NCBI GenBank assembly: GCA_947652115.1
Contig: OX393561.1
Location: forward strand, 4,737,531 to 4,801,530
Direction of reading: 5' to 3'
Length of the DNA stretch: 64,000 nucleotides
Source: Blastomussa wellsi
Taxonomy: Eukaryota > Cnidaria > Anthozoa > Scleractinia > Plerogyridae
Shown here: positions 43,045 through 62,060 of the stretch, one piece after another
How positions within the stretch are numbered: the first letter of the stretch is position 1
Layout: every line of letters begins with the position of its first letter
Program-made: the position numbers and the translations under genes
Notes under the pieces: generated by a model
Database searches by the model: none
Seen by the model: the letters and a program-made list of their open reading frames with translations, nothing else
What the model was told of the DNA's origin: nothing

Positions 43045-46000
43045 TTATTTATTGCGTCGTTTGTCCTTTCCGTTCCACTTCAGTTGATTAATAATGCCCT
43101 CTGTCACTCTCTTCCCTTTCTCGATGACATCGTTTGGAATAATCTTCACAACAGCTTTAACCTGCAAAGAGATATATTTTGTTACCACTAAATTCAGTGA
43201 TAGGCTTCCGTTGATCAAACTCATTTATGACCTTATATGGAATATTGGAAGGCGTTTGTTAATGAAACCCCTCGAAGGCGTTTATTTTGTCAGATCTTTC
43301 CATATAAAGTCGTTAGAAAATTTTGATTGACGGAAGCCAATCGCCATCTGCTGGCAGGAGTTTTGATTCACGAGTCGCGAATCATTGAATATGACGGTAA
43401 ATGCCCCCTTTGCACCAAGATAACTGGTAAAGTGAAGGCGGCCCTAAGACTTGCAGTGATCCGTTTTTATGCAGCATGATGTGATAGAGCGAGTTTCAAT
43501 ATTGAGTGTCGTTAAACCAAAACCATAACCAAAGTAGTTACTTCAGGGCCAATCCCAAAGGAGTGAACCAATCAAAACTCGAAGTACTTACGCGTAGCCG
43601 ACACAAAGCGCGGGAAAACGTGCACGCGCGAGTCACGATTGGTTTTGGTTTTACTCCTGATTGGTTGAAAAAGTGGAGCGAGATTTTAAAACCTATCACT
43701 AAGCGTAGTAATGCAAAACCAAAGCAAACGCCGTGAAAACCGCTCTCAGAAGTACTGCACGGGATGCTAGTCCATCGCAAGCATTCTGTTGAGTTGCCCC
43801 AACAATTTTCTTGCCCAAGGACACAGTACAAGGGCTAGAATCGTCGACTCAGTGTCCAATGCACTTCTCCTTATACTAAGCCGACCGTGTCTTCCCTTTT
43901 CTCTTTTTTAGCATAGTCAAGGCCTTGCAGTAGCTCTGTTTTAAATCTCATCTAACAAAATAGCGAGAATATCACTCCAGATACGAGTTTGCATATGGTA
44001 ATGCTCAGTATAAAATGGTTTGAATTCAGGAGTATCAGTACTTCCAGTACTTTGCACAGTGTGAAAGTGCGATCGTCCGCGTGGGAGTATTTTTGAAAAG
44101 AACTGTTGTTGGCAACTAATCGGTTTAGACAACTTGAGGGGAAGTCATGTTCATGAGTCAAGAGAAAAGGTATTGTCAGTCGATGACGTTACATGTCCGG
44201 TCCGTTGAAGCTGATTGGTTAGTTTACCCGTGTTCTACTACAGCATATACTTACCTTTTCTTTCGCGGATAAATTGTCAAAGTCTTTGGGCAATTTCTTT
44301 GGATTTACTTCTCCACCTTTGTAAATCTCTTCTAACACCAATCTAATTTATAAATAAAACAACGAAAGACTTTAAATTCCAGTTCTAAGTCCTAATCATT
44401 ATTATCCTGGGTGCCAGAGGGTTTTTTGTCGGGGAAGAAAAAATGAGCAGCGAAGCCGCGAACGAAACGCGCGGGTGCTTGGCAATCACTTTTACGATTG
44501 AATTTGATAAAATTCCAGTATTGTAGCAAGCCCCAGATTACTTGCTCAGTCGGGCGTTCCTTAGGTCGTTCCTTCTTTCGGTCGATCAGTCGTAAACTTC
44601 TGAATCCTACTGGGCGTCTGTATATGGCTGACAAGTCGGACTGACAATAATGTACTCGAGTTGTACTCAAGAGGACGTCGAGAATCTTCAAGGGGACGAA
44701 GTTATGTTTCTCTTCCATGTTAGCGTAAGTGCCTTGCATGCCGGGAGTGAAGAAACCAAAGTATTGCTAGTGTTAATGTTGCCGTGGTTCTGTGCTGACA
44801 AGAAAATTAAAAGCTTTTTCCATACACGGATTCTTTCAGATTTCTCATATTTCTTCCATTAACATATATTTCAGCTGAATCCGTCTGTTTCGTATTATAT
44901 AACTTTTAGTAGATTCTCAGCTCCGACTATTGCATTTCTAGCTTTTTGATTGGCTAAAAAACTCCGACTATGAGCCAATAGTCGGAGTTTTACGTCATAT
45001 GGAAAGTCGGGAGTCGGGGCGCGTGAGACCGGAAGTTGAATGCTCTTTCCGGACGCTTTGTAAAATTGTGGAAATAAAAATCGGCGGCAAAACCCGGTTT
45101 GAGAATTTACTAAAACAATTATTCCATTCGCCCTTGTTGGATATGAAGTGATAAAAACCAACTCGCGCTACGCGCTCGTTGGTTATTTTATCACTTCATA
45201 TCCAACGCGGGCTCATGGGATAATTGTTATATAATTATTTAATAAAATCCATTACTTTAACTCTTCAATTCTTCTACTTTCCAGTGCATATATGACAAAC
45301 GCAAATTATTTATTAGCACTCCAGAAAGAAAAAAGGAAACAAGAAGAGAAAAGAAATTAAAAAAAGGAAAAAAATTAGCATCCCTCCGAGCATCGAATCT
45401 TCGACTTTCCGATCTCAAGTTTAGAAACGTTCCAAAGTACAAATCTGGCGTAGACACGTTATACGCGGGTAATAATCTACATAAAGTTATGACAGATACC
45501 CGATGAACCGTTGATTAACTGTAGGTTCAAATAGGTTCCCAGTGAGGTTCGATCAGAAGGAATCAGAAGTTTGTTCATCTGGAAGTGGCTTGATTTTCTC
45601 ACCAAGTGATTTGTTTTACTGGTTATACGTCTGTATGCCGAGAAATAGAAGGCACAATTTTGATTTTCTCCCCAGGGGAATAAAGCTAGCACCCAGGGTA
45701 AAGCATTACAAGATAACGCAATTCAAATTAAGGCAGATGAAGGCTGTTCACACATTGAAGCCTCGTGCTTCATTTTAGACAATTCTCTGACCAGAAGATG
45801 TACTAATGCCCCCGTATTTCTTTCTTTCTTTACATGGATTGCATAAAAAGATAGAAAGTTTAATAATCCTAAGTACGTTTGAGCGGGGTGCTAATAACGA
45901 TCATAAACCAAACCAAAGTAAAATCATTTGTGGCCAGTCACGACAAAGCGCATTAAAAAAAAAATCAGAAATCGAGGCAAAGTACACCAGGCACCAAGCA

Positions 46001-49000
46001 CAGCCATAAGCACCAGAACAAAAAAATGCTCAGGACAGTCACTGTTCGTCTTAATTTCGTTCCTAACATGTTCGAAAAGCAGCATGTTTGCTGAGATTGC
46101 CTTTATGGAGAACTTCCATAATCTTTCATGGATATGGTAAATTTACATGCAAACTCATGACTTATGACTTACTTGTAATTCTGTGAATTCATCACTTGAC
46201 TACTAATTGCCATTGTTTCCACAGGATTGTATGCCTGCAAAAAAGTTAAGAAGCACTATCAAGGCTGTGGCAAGTCTTGCTGCCACAGGACACCAACATT
46301 TGTCTTGGTCGCACTAGCTCGCGGGCTATATGGCCGCACTTATTGCTTGCAAGCTTGGAACATCGATGCATAGAACAAGCACTTAAACTTGTACATAAAC
46401 GTATTTATAACCAGGCACCGATCGACATTCGGGAAATGTTTATTTTGCGAAGCAACGGTTAAAGCCTACGAGGCCATCTTAAGGTTGTTCTTCCAAGACC
46501 AACCTCATCTTACATGCAGCATCCTTTCATGTATCAGGCTGGCAAACAATGGAACAATCTACTAGACGAAATAACAACGTCGGAATCTCTTTCTGCATTT
46601 AGAAAAAACTTACAAAAGTTGCAGTTGTCATCATCGTAGGACTGCAACTGTATGTTTTGTAAATAGACAGTCTGGCTACCTATTATTTTTATCTGTGATC
46701 GGTTATTTTATTTGATTCGTTTTTATTTCTTATTCATTATCTGTATATATTATTACATTGTAATTTTGATGTGACATTTGCATTTAAACGAGTTTTCGCT
46801 CATATGCGATATGTGCTTAAATAGAATTACTTACTTACTTACTTACTTAGTGCTGATGAAATTGGTGAGATGCTGGACACCCAGCATTACCAAATAATAT
46901 TCCTAACAACATAAAATTTATGTTGTTAGGAACATTGTCAATATTTAATGTTGATTTTACCTGGTGAAACCAGCCAGTGGGAATTATAAATAATTCTCCA
47001 GGTTTCTGGGTAAAGGAAATAGCTCTGGCTTGTCTTAACTTTGGATACTGCTTGTAGTCAGGGTTATATGCATCTATTGGACTGGAAAATACATATTAAG
47101 CAGATAATTAGACATGTGAAGAAACACTAGAGCACCGTACAGTGTGAGGATGGGAGCATAATGGAGCAACACTGATGTAACAAACACGCCCGACTAATTA
47201 GGGTTTACACGAAGAGCTTTACATCCATGACATTTGGAATCTGCTTTGGATTTCAATAAATGTCAAATCAAATTTAATTAACATTCAACTAATTGTAACA
47301 CTGTCCAAATATGGTCATTGTGCTCTCAATATCTGTCAACTGCAGCTGACAGATATTCTGTGGTATACGTTAAGTAACAATAATTCGGTAGAAGTCTCGC
47401 AAGTGCCACATAACAGAATTTTTCTAGCTGTAAAATGCTCTTTGTTGACAATTTGTTGAACAATAAAAGCATTATCCTGCTCAATCGTGTGGAATATCAT
47501 CTGATTTTAGCCAACTCGTCGGCTTTAGAGTATCAGGCGATTTTCCTCACAATTTCGCAGGATAATTGTTGATCACTTCCCAGTTGCCTTTGCCTCACTG
47601 TGTTTCAGGTTCACATTAATTTTTAAGCAAATCAATTTTTTTCATATGAAAAGTTTGGGTGAGTGAAAAATGATCTGGGTGAGAGCAGCTTGTAGATCAC
47701 TCACCCAGATTTTAGTTCATAACCCTCATATCGTGATTAAAGAAAGACAAAAATGAAGTTACCAAACAAACCCCACAGTGTGGTGACATTTTGAATACAG
47801 TGAAGGAGAAATTATCTAGAAACTCTGTGAGAGAAAATTGAATTTGATTTTTTTTTCATATTTCATGTTAGTTCACAAACAAAGTAACACCCACTTTGAG
47901 CATTTTTATGAGGTTTGAAATTAACTTTCTTGAGAATGCTTTATTAAACTTAAATGTTTTAAATAGTGTTTAAAATGTGGTATGAATTAATATGTGGAGA
48001 CTGTCTTATTTCGTAATTTATAAAATCAAGTTGAACATATTGTAGTCTGGTACCTATTGTATTTCAAACAGTCCAGGGGAAACCCACATCTCTGATTTTG
48101 TCTCACATACAAAAACTCATCTTGGCCTGGTGGATACACCTGGAAAGGAAGGGTCATAAAATAGATCAGTCATTTGCTGGCACTTCAATACAATGAAATG
48201 TTAATAAATACAAGTTAAAGATAAAACTTTTAGTTACTGTTAGTCGACTGCCAACTAAAAAAGAGTTTCATCTTTAATTTGTATTTCGCTCTGCATGAAT
48301 ATGTATCCAGCACTCCTGTGATTGTGTGAAACCTTTTACACTTCTCTATTAATATAATATACATAACTGTAAAATTATTTTCTGTACAGTTTATATTCTG
48401 GCTGGTTTTAAATTAAAAATCATGTTTTTCTAAGAGTTGGCAACAAAACGAAATTACGATAAATCAGTGCTCAAACCTTTTTGTTACAGTTTACTATAAA
48501 GGTACAGGCCCACTTAAACAAGAAGTTCCTCTATATTAAAAGGGACGGCACCTCCCACATCTCACGTCTTTCGGGCGCAAAATGCAAATTTGTACTGTTG
48601 CATTCACTGCATGTTGTAGAGTCAAGAGCACTACTTGCAAAGCTAAACACGATTCAAAATCTCATGAAAACAAAGGTAGCCTGGACAAAGATAAGATACA
48701 GCTTGCTAATGTTATACACAACATTCTCAGCAAAAATGAAATGACTTTTTTCAGTAACTGTCTATAAAAAGTGTGGGTTGTTCGCCAACTGTTTACACTT
48801 TGCTGATTGACTGACAACTGGGCATGAGAATGGCCAGGTAAGGCCTCTTTTATAAAGGAACTTCTTGTTTAAGGTAGTTGTTCTGTCAAATTTTGAAATA
48901 AGTATTAAACATGGACTGAGATAGCCAGGTGGCCTTATGCACCCATCGACGAAAAGGGAAAAGATGAAGATGACGATGATGATGATTAAACAGGGATATT

Positions 49001-52000
49001 TTTCTCCAAATTTACCAACCCTTGCACACATTGGACTTTTCATACAGTGGCCAAGTTGAAGCTTTCTTCAGACATACCTTCCACATTTTCTTTCCTGACA
49101 AAACAGCATTTGTCCCTGTCCAGTTGTAAGGATCTTCATAAACAATTTAGCACATGATAGTTAGTCTGTTTTGTAAGTTTAATTATACAGACATCTTATG
49201 TATTGTTGATGTTGTTTGGGCTCATTCCGTGATCTTTCCTTAATCCAGAAATGCTTGAGGTGAGATTTGGTCGTGAGTACAAAATATACACAGTTAGCTG
49301 CCTGCATTATTGACTGTTACAGAAATCTACCTTTTTGCATTGCCATGTATTATGCTTTTATATGCTTCTTTTTGACAACCTTACTAGAGATGGCTGTGAA
49401 ACTATTCATGCTACTTGTGCAGGGGTTTCAAGAAAATTTGAAGTAGGCAACTAGTTAGAGTAGAGTAACCGACTGCTTTTTGAGAATCTTCCTTAAATTT
49501 CTTCAATTTAAGGCCTAAAGTAGCCAACGTTTCGAAGCAAATTTAAGAGCAAAGTAGCCAATGCTTTTCATCAGCCGTTGGTGCTTATTGAAAGCTCTGC
49601 TTGTGTGTAATAAAAATAAAATATTAAATACAACTTTGAACACTATATTTTGCATGTACCTATGTGCAGAGATGATCTTGAATGTGCGGTACCCCAAAGG
49701 AGCATGGCATTCCAAGGCCGTAGCTCTTTTGGTAACAACTTGAAAAAATCTTCCTTCAAGTACACCTGGGATGGGGCAGAATAATTCTTTTAAAATTATC
49801 GTCTGACATGTACATTATTATATAACTTTGTGGGTTAAAATTTAAGTTTAATGTTTATTTCCCTTTGTTTCAAGTTACGAGAACAAAAATGAGCCAGTGA
49901 ATTTAAATAAAAATCAAACTTGTTTGAAAAACTTTAAACCAAATATAAATTTAAACCACAACATAGGTGACTTGATTGAAACTAGCAAAGTCTTGCCAGA
50001 CAGTGTAAATGGGGCATAATGCTGGACCTCGGGTCAGTAGGTTTTTTAGTAGCAGGTTCCATCCAAAAGTAGGCGGCTATTTCCATTTTATTTCTCCAAT
50101 ATCATGCTTAGAACTGACCTACTAACTTTCGGAGTAGCCGGTGCAGTATTCAGAATAGCTGGTGAAATACGCCGGTTGCCGGCTTATTTTGACAACCCTG
50201 GAGATGGTTAAAATATATCAGGTGAACTCCCGCACTTGCTGTCTGATGAGAAAGATGTGCAGGATATACTGGCCCCAAAAGAATTCAAACACGGGACTCT
50301 ATCAAAAGACAGGTCAGTGGGACACCACTGGCCAGTAATCAAAGGAGATTGAGATGACTTGGACATGTTACCAGGTACGACCGGGGTAGCATGCTAAGAA
50401 CTGCACTGAGGTGAACACTGGATAGTGCAGGTAGAAGGAAGTGAGCCTGGCAATGAGAAATGTGGATGAGAATGATTGAGATAGACTGAAATAAAAAAGG
50501 AAATAACAGAAGTTGAGAAGACTGCCACTGACAGAGGAGTGGAAATCTACATTTTGGAAACCCCTGAATATTTAAGGTGAAGATTTATGCCAGAAGTAGA
50601 TTGTTTTATGTTTGTTTACCTCTCAATTTCCACCTTCATAACTTTACTTCCAATTTTTGCTACTATAAGTTTCATGTTAAGCTTCCACGTTTGGGATAAA
50701 ATCATTCCAGCGATAAATCATGGCTTCCCTTGCTAACGATGACCACCTCAAGAAATCATGACATTATTTGCATGCCCATTGTATTTTTCTGGGTGTCCTG
50801 GTCCCAGTCTTAATATCGTGCCAATTATGTGCTAAGAGGAACTTATTATGAATGAAGCATTCTCTGTCTTAACTAATGAGAATATTCAGTTACATTCATT
50901 TACAACACTTGTTACTATCCATGTACTCACAGGCTGTCCAAGATGTTCTCTCAGTTCTGGATTCATTTCTATAAACAGCTCATCTTCCAAGTATGTCCAC
51001 AACTGAGACTGCCCTTCATGAACGTGCTCTGCAAACATCTTTAAAGGAACTGCAAATCCATGGGCTTTGCTTAAAGGACCCTGGAGTTTCAAAGCATAAC
51101 TATTAACAGTAAAATTTTAAACGATTTTGAAGTTACTACCCTTTACAATGCACATTTGTATTTACATCTAATGTAGTTTGTGTAGTGTTTAGAGCTATTG
51201 AGACATTTCGTGCCGCATACATGATGTAATGTAGGTTCGAGTTGAATCTCGGGTAGCGGAAAGCATGGCGTGTTGTAAAGTCGTTGTGCAGTGAATTAAA
51301 ACAGTTCGAAAGGTTTAATCCGTGTTAATCTCCTTATTTATTGGCAATCACCACAGTTTGTAGCTCTCTTAAAGATGATTTCCAGTCCATTAACTACTGC
51401 GAAATCTCTGGCTGCAATGAGGCCTGTACAAAACCGGATCAACTCGGATCACAAATTTGAATAATAACAGCAGCTACAGCATTCGAGAATGAGGCATGAC
51501 ACTTATTCAAATCAGCGATCTACATTATCTGGTCTGACTTTTGTCCCTTTGTCTTGCCCCTGCCTCCTGCAATGATATTTGAGTCTTACACGAAGGGATG
51601 TTTACTAGCCAAAATGAAAATTACGTGACAAACTTAACTTCTTTTCATCATTAATGCTAAATATCCTTGAAAAACAATAATTATACTGGGTAAAAGAAAC
51701 TTGACATTATTCCAAACCACCGTCTTAGCTCATGGAGCACTCCTAAGCTAAACAATCTACATGGCGGACTCAAAGGCTTTATAATGTTTGATATCAACAA
51801 CATGTAACATAATTATCAACAAATTCAAAACAAAAATGAAACTACACAGCATGCACCAGAAATCGACTTTAGCACACCTCTCCTAATTTGGTATCCTACT
51901 GAAGCAGACATTCATTTTGAACACAAACATGTTTGTTTTAAGTTTTTTGTAGAGTAGTAAGCAAACCTCTGTAGCTTTCATTGATACTCTCTTGTCTCCA

Positions 52001-53155
52001 TAGTTACTGACAAGAAATGATTTACTCCAGTTCATAGCTTTCCAGTTTCGTACGACATCTGTGATAATAACTGGCCTACAAATTAAATGAAACATCACAA
52101 GGTGAAAGGATACAGCATATGGACACACTTGATATATGGTACATGTATATACAGTATATTGTGCCTAAAGTTTTCTGTAAGATCGGTTTACCACTAGATT
52201 TTGCATAGCGCTTTGTTTTTTACTCTAAAAGGTGGACAGACAACACCAAAAGTATAGCAAAACCTCCACAGATAAGCTTTAGAAAAAACGTAAAATATGT
52301 CTGTTACCAATCGCAACAACGGTGACAGTTCTTTCAGCGGAATATATATTAAACTTGAAGTGCTTTAGTCTGTTTAGTCCACTCTTAATGCCTGGGTTGG
52401 TGGCGACATATCTAATGGTAACTATACTATGGGGTGACCTAACCTGCCTTTTTTGAAGGGTTTGGTGTAGACCAGGCTGCATTTTGTTCACGTTATGCTG
52501 CAGATCTTTGACAAGTATTTTTGCCTTTTCCCAATAATCCTTAATAATTTTGGTGTATTTTTGGCAATTCTTCTATGCGAGCTTTTCACAAATGACCAGA
52601 TACAGTAGTCCCTTCCTCCATCTCCACACCCCTAACTTCCCAGGAATGAAAATACAAAATATAAGAAAGAGGTAACGAGAATTTAGATGTAATCTCTGAT
52701 AAATAATAGGGTATGAACAACTTCTCAAACAAATGTAGCATTTTCAATTATTTCTTTCCACTTTAGAATAAGCACCTCTTGGCATCGTAGCAACGGATGA
52801 ACTCTTCCAGACTTAGATTAGAGCGGCGATCGACAGTAAATTCGTCACCGAAGTTACACGGAAGTTCTTCATCGATTTCATCTGTAATAAATTCACGGCC
52901 AGACTTGATCGACATCAAAGTTCGAGAAAATAACTCGCTATCCTTCAAACAAAACAGTGAAAGGCTGCTAACTGACAGCAGAATTGCAAAAATAAAATAT
53001 CTGATGAGGCTTAGATCGCGCAGATTCTCTTTGTTTGAACCGTGGCTTGACGAAACATCTCTTGAAGCAGTGGTGTTAAATTTAGTTTCCGTGAAATGAT
53101 TTGACGAGGAAGACTTCTTTTTCTCTCTATGCCGAGCCGTTGTACCCTTGGCCAT
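43045..53155 (-). CDS. Membrane-anchored JmjC-domain oxygenase (JMJD8-like), complete, 10 exons
   Basis: Exons, 5' to 3': 53155-52776, 52075-51967, 51080-50931, 49765-49660, 49133-49078, 48139-48054, 47081-46961, 46234-46173, 44342-44255, 43161-43045. All phases agree: 1,275 nt, 424 aa. The N-terminus is basic and cytosol-like (ARHREKKK), followed by a membrane span at about residues 48-70, so the body should face the ER lumen or cell exterior (type II). The cupin fold follows, with PVIITDVVRNW as in the JmjC entry strand. The Fe(II) site is H-x-D (SLHID, split over exons 4 and 5) and the distal His (TGWFHQAYN); a candidate 2-oxoglutarate Lys lies in the GKKMWKVYPP strand. A lysine-rich tail ends in KRRNK. 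The fold and iron ligands are seen; the substrate is unknown. JMJD8 shares the lumenal layout but is shorter, so the exact orthology is uncertain. Confidence 0.92.
43485..43735 (+). repeat. Dispersed ccaatca-rich repeat, fuller copy
   Basis: It starts atagagcgagtttcaatatt and runs through caatcaaaactcgaagtact, cgggaaaacgtgcacgcgcg and ctgattggttgaaaaagtgg. It shares these in order with 21165-21540 (same strand) and 41636-41770 (opposite strand). It lies in the last intron of the JmjC gene. Confidence 0.65.
45136..45206. repeat. Short foldback with ggatatgaagtgata arms
   Basis: The arms gttggatatgaagtgataaa and its complement flank a core ctcgcgctacgcgctcgt that is itself nearly palindromic. 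It lies in intron 8 of the JmjC gene. Confidence 0.8.
46260..46850 (+). mobile_element. 5'-truncated LINE ending in (ACTT)n
   Basis: Broken frames encode the C-terminal end of a LINE polymerase: YNQAPIDIREMF, then LKVVLPRPTSSYMQHPF, KQWNNLLDEI and SLSAFRKNLQKLQL, which is the usual CR1/L2-clade ending. An A+T-rich 3' UTR and a cttacttacttacttac tail follow at 46820-46850. The element sits in intron 7 of the JmjC gene against gene sense. Confidence 0.75.
46900..46932. repeat. 33-bp perfect palindrome
   Basis: Sixteen bases (ttcctaacaacataaa) are followed by one A and the exact inverted complement. It lies 29-61 bases downstream (in gene sense) of the exon 7 donor of the JmjC gene. Confidence 0.9.
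48505..48885. mobile_element. TIR element with ttaaacaagaagttcct ends
   Basis: cttaaacaagaagttcctct near 48512 is matched inverted by aaggaacttcttgtttaagg near 48856. A weak inner match (gggacggcacctccc) is also present. No gene is seen inside. It lies in intron 5 of the JmjC gene. Confidence 0.6.
50310..50530 (+). mobile_element. Decayed LINE polymerase C-terminus
   Basis: A plus-strand frame reads RRLR, stop, LGHVTRYDRGSMLRTALR and SAGRRK with internal stops. This is the RRLRWLGHV-type end of RTE/BovB or Jockey-like LINE polymerases. It lies in intron 3 of the JmjC gene. Confidence 0.6.
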
Positions 53156-53508
53156 TGTCTCCTAATACAAGAACACTCCAGAAATACAGTCTTTAGCCTG
53201 ATCAGTCCAGTTTTTGCCATGTCCAGTACATGTCTTCAGTATCCTTCAAATATTTTGATCTGAAATTTTGTATAACTCTCCAGTTTTTTGATTTCTCATT
53301 CTCTGACCCGATCAAAACCTGGGACATAGTCACGTGATTTAATTGGCAGCTCGTGATTGGACAATATCGTATTGACTGGGAATGTCCTTTTCCCGCTTGT
53401 TTTCGAACATGGCGGACAAAGTAGGTAGACTTTTCCACAATTTGTCTCTTTAATTAGGCGAGAATTTCACTTCGTTCAAAAGGTGTTCGAGAGATACCCG
53501 TTAGCAAG
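53156..53508. promoter_or_regulatory. Bidirectional promoter between the JmjC gene and UBE2T
   Basis: Only 353 bp separate the two start codons, which point away from each other. There is no TATA box. Two ATTGG words (53342-53346, 53356-53360; inverted CCAAT) and gtcacgtgattt (E-box-like) lie in the middle, a usual make-up for head-to-head housekeeping promoters. An upstream ATG at 53409 (atggcggacaaag) soon meets a stop. Confidence 0.65.
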
Positions 53509-59738
<6,230 letters not shown>

Positions 59739-61159
59739 TCAAAGATTCAGTGATGGGAATTAATTATGTTTGATTAATTATGTAAGAACAAGATGAAATT
59801 TAGAATTATCATGGAGTAAAGATGGAAGCTTGAAGGCCATCATGGGTCTCAATGCTCAAGTGCTGTGTACATGTGGTTTGGTTTCATTTTGAAGTGCATT
59901 CCACATAAACTGATAATGCATTTTTCACATTTGTGACAAACATTGCAGAATTTACTGTAACAAGTTCAAGCAAAGAGGAAAAAGCAATTAAGACGTAGAG
60001 TTTCATTCAGACTAAAAACAAACTCCTGAGCCAAGTAAGCCGTAACATCTGAATTTGCTCATCTCCCTCTCAAGTCCTGCTCCACTCCAAGAACTTCGCG
60101 CGCATATAAACGATAAAAATATTAAAAGTGGAAGACATTGTGATGAAATTTGCCAGTTTCATGTGTTGTTGAAGTCCTATTTTGGTTTTTCATCGACAAT
60201 GAAGTGAAAGTGTACATAAAATGTTCAAGTGTGAATAAATATTCATGTTTGGACGTTTCGTCAAACATGTCTGACCAAATAGCGGGACGTTCGAGACTGG
60301 CAACTTTGTCCCAGCCAAACGATCAAACCTCGACACACCGCGCCTGGGTGATGCTCCATATACCAAGTCAATATATGCACTATCGTGCCCTTCTATTGTG
60401 TGAAAGCTATTGTGCTATTGTTTAACGGCTCGGCCCCATTGTCTGTTCTTTGTGACGTACTTCGGGACTTGCTATTGACTTGGTATATTTCGCTCGACCC
60501 CCGCGCCTTACTCGACCGTGCATAAAACATTCCCCAAAACCACAGTTTAAACAAAAAATCTACAACAACGACAACGTACACACTGATATTTAAAATAATT
60601 TCATATCCAATGTCTCTTCGTTCTTCTGTCAAATATTTGAGACGTTTCTAAGAATCGAAAATACACGGCCAAAGCTGGGATACAATGTTAGTAGAACTCC
60701 AAGAACACAAATTCTACAAGAAATAACTTAATTCACTCATTTTTCCCCACTGATGAAATCTGCGTTGGAAGTCTCGAAGCCCAAAACCGTGTAAAACATA
60801 TTTTTAGTCTTATATGAAGCAAAAACTGCAGGATGTTATCCCGTTTAAAAAGCACTGCCTCTGCGAGCAGAAACTTACAATTATGAACTGAGAAAATTTC
60901 GTCTTTGTAAGCTCAAAAAAAAAGGACTAGCAGCGAAAATAAAAGCAAAATAAAACAAACGAACAAACAGCTTTAGATAAACAAAATTAACCTGGACAAG
61001 TACCGTTATGCGATGACAAACCGCATGAAAAGTGATCTTAGCGTTTCCGTGGTAAAAGACTCGCCCAGTTGTGGAGTTATTACTACAGGTGACCAAAGCG
61101 TACTATAAGAGTGTGTATGAATTTATAACTTAGCTGAAAATATGTCGTCTTCCCTTTGA

Positions 61160-61638
61160 GAAGCTGCAATAAAGTCTAAACCCTTACCTGGAGTCTATTT
61201 TTAGCCTTTCTTGAGCCTTTGAAAGCCATACGCGCGATTTTCATTCCAGTGGTCTCTTCACATTGTCTCTCTTAGGCTGCGTTCCTTTGGATCAGGATCA
61301 GTGATCCGGATCATGGTGTATCAAAGGCGCCGGCGAATCCTTGGTCAGAGCGGATTCGCCGTCGCCTTTGATGCACCATGATCCGGATCACTGACCCTGA
61401 TCCGGATAACCCCAAAGGAACGCACCCTTAAAGGTGGATTTCCACTGTCGCGTATTTTTTTACGTACGTTTACGTGCGTAAAAAAAATTAGAGACAATGT
61501 ATGAACGACTTGCGTAAACGTGTACGCAAGCTTTCCATACATCATCTCTAATTTTATTTACGCACGTTTGGCTTTCAAAAGCTCTAGAAAGGCTAAAAAT
61601 AGACTCCAGGTAAGGTTTTAAATTTTATTGCAGCTTTT
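61160..61638. mobile_element. Inverted-repeat element enclosing two further foldbacks
   Basis: The outer arms are 61160-61227 and 61570-61638 (cttacctggagtctattttt paired with its complement). Inside lie a foldback at 61273-61428 and an inverted pair at about 61467-61567 (acgtgcgtaaa against tttacgcacgt). Confidence 0.8.
61273..61428. mobile_element. Foldback MITE, gcgttcctttgg ends, copy 1
   Basis: The left arm runs gcgttcctttgg to gtatcaaaggcg. The right arm is its inverted match, ending ccaaaggaacgc. Repeated gatccggatca words pair inside. Confidence 0.85.
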
Positions 61639-61679
61639 ATTGAGATCCGGCTTGAGTTCCGTTGGGCGCCTGAATTTCA

Positions 61680-61848
61680 GGGTGCGTTCCTTTGGGATGA
61701 TCTTGATCGTGATCGGTGATCCAAGATCTCTCGAATCATGGTGCATCTACTCTGAGCAAGAATTCGCCGGTTCATTTGATGCACGATGATCTGGGTGATC
61801 CTCGAATCACTGATCCTGATCCGGATCACCCCCAAGGAACGCACCCTC
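61680..61848. mobile_element. Foldback MITE, gcgttcctttgg ends, copy 2
   Basis: gggtgcgttcctttgggatg at the left and cccaaggaacgcaccct at the right are inverted, and the interior has the same gatc-rich words as copy 1 at 61273-61428. Confidence 0.85.
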
Positions 61849-61934
61849 GGACGTCTTGCGACCAGGATATTTTCCTGCATTCAGAAATGTTTCCGGATTC
61901 AGACACGACCAAACAGGGATGTTTATATCGGATT

Positions 61935-62060
61935 CGCTCCGACGAAGGGCTAACGCTCTAAACGTCAGCTATCGAATCTCTTTACGGTGGCCAATTCACA
62001 TTATCAACCCACCTGATAAAACCAAATTATCTTGCTATACTTCCCACCGACGCAGCAGCA
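61935..62060 (+). mobile_element. Half-copy of the 7.5-kb foldback family
   Basis: gctccgacgaagggctaacg, then tctttacggtggccaattca, cattatcaaccca and cttcccaccgacgcagca match the loop and right half of the element at 7553-7728. The left arm is absent. Confidence 0.8.

Noticed and set aside
60150..60425. 91-codon ORF as a gene
   Set aside because: No domain, no clear splice or promoter signals, and a composition like the surrounding spacer.
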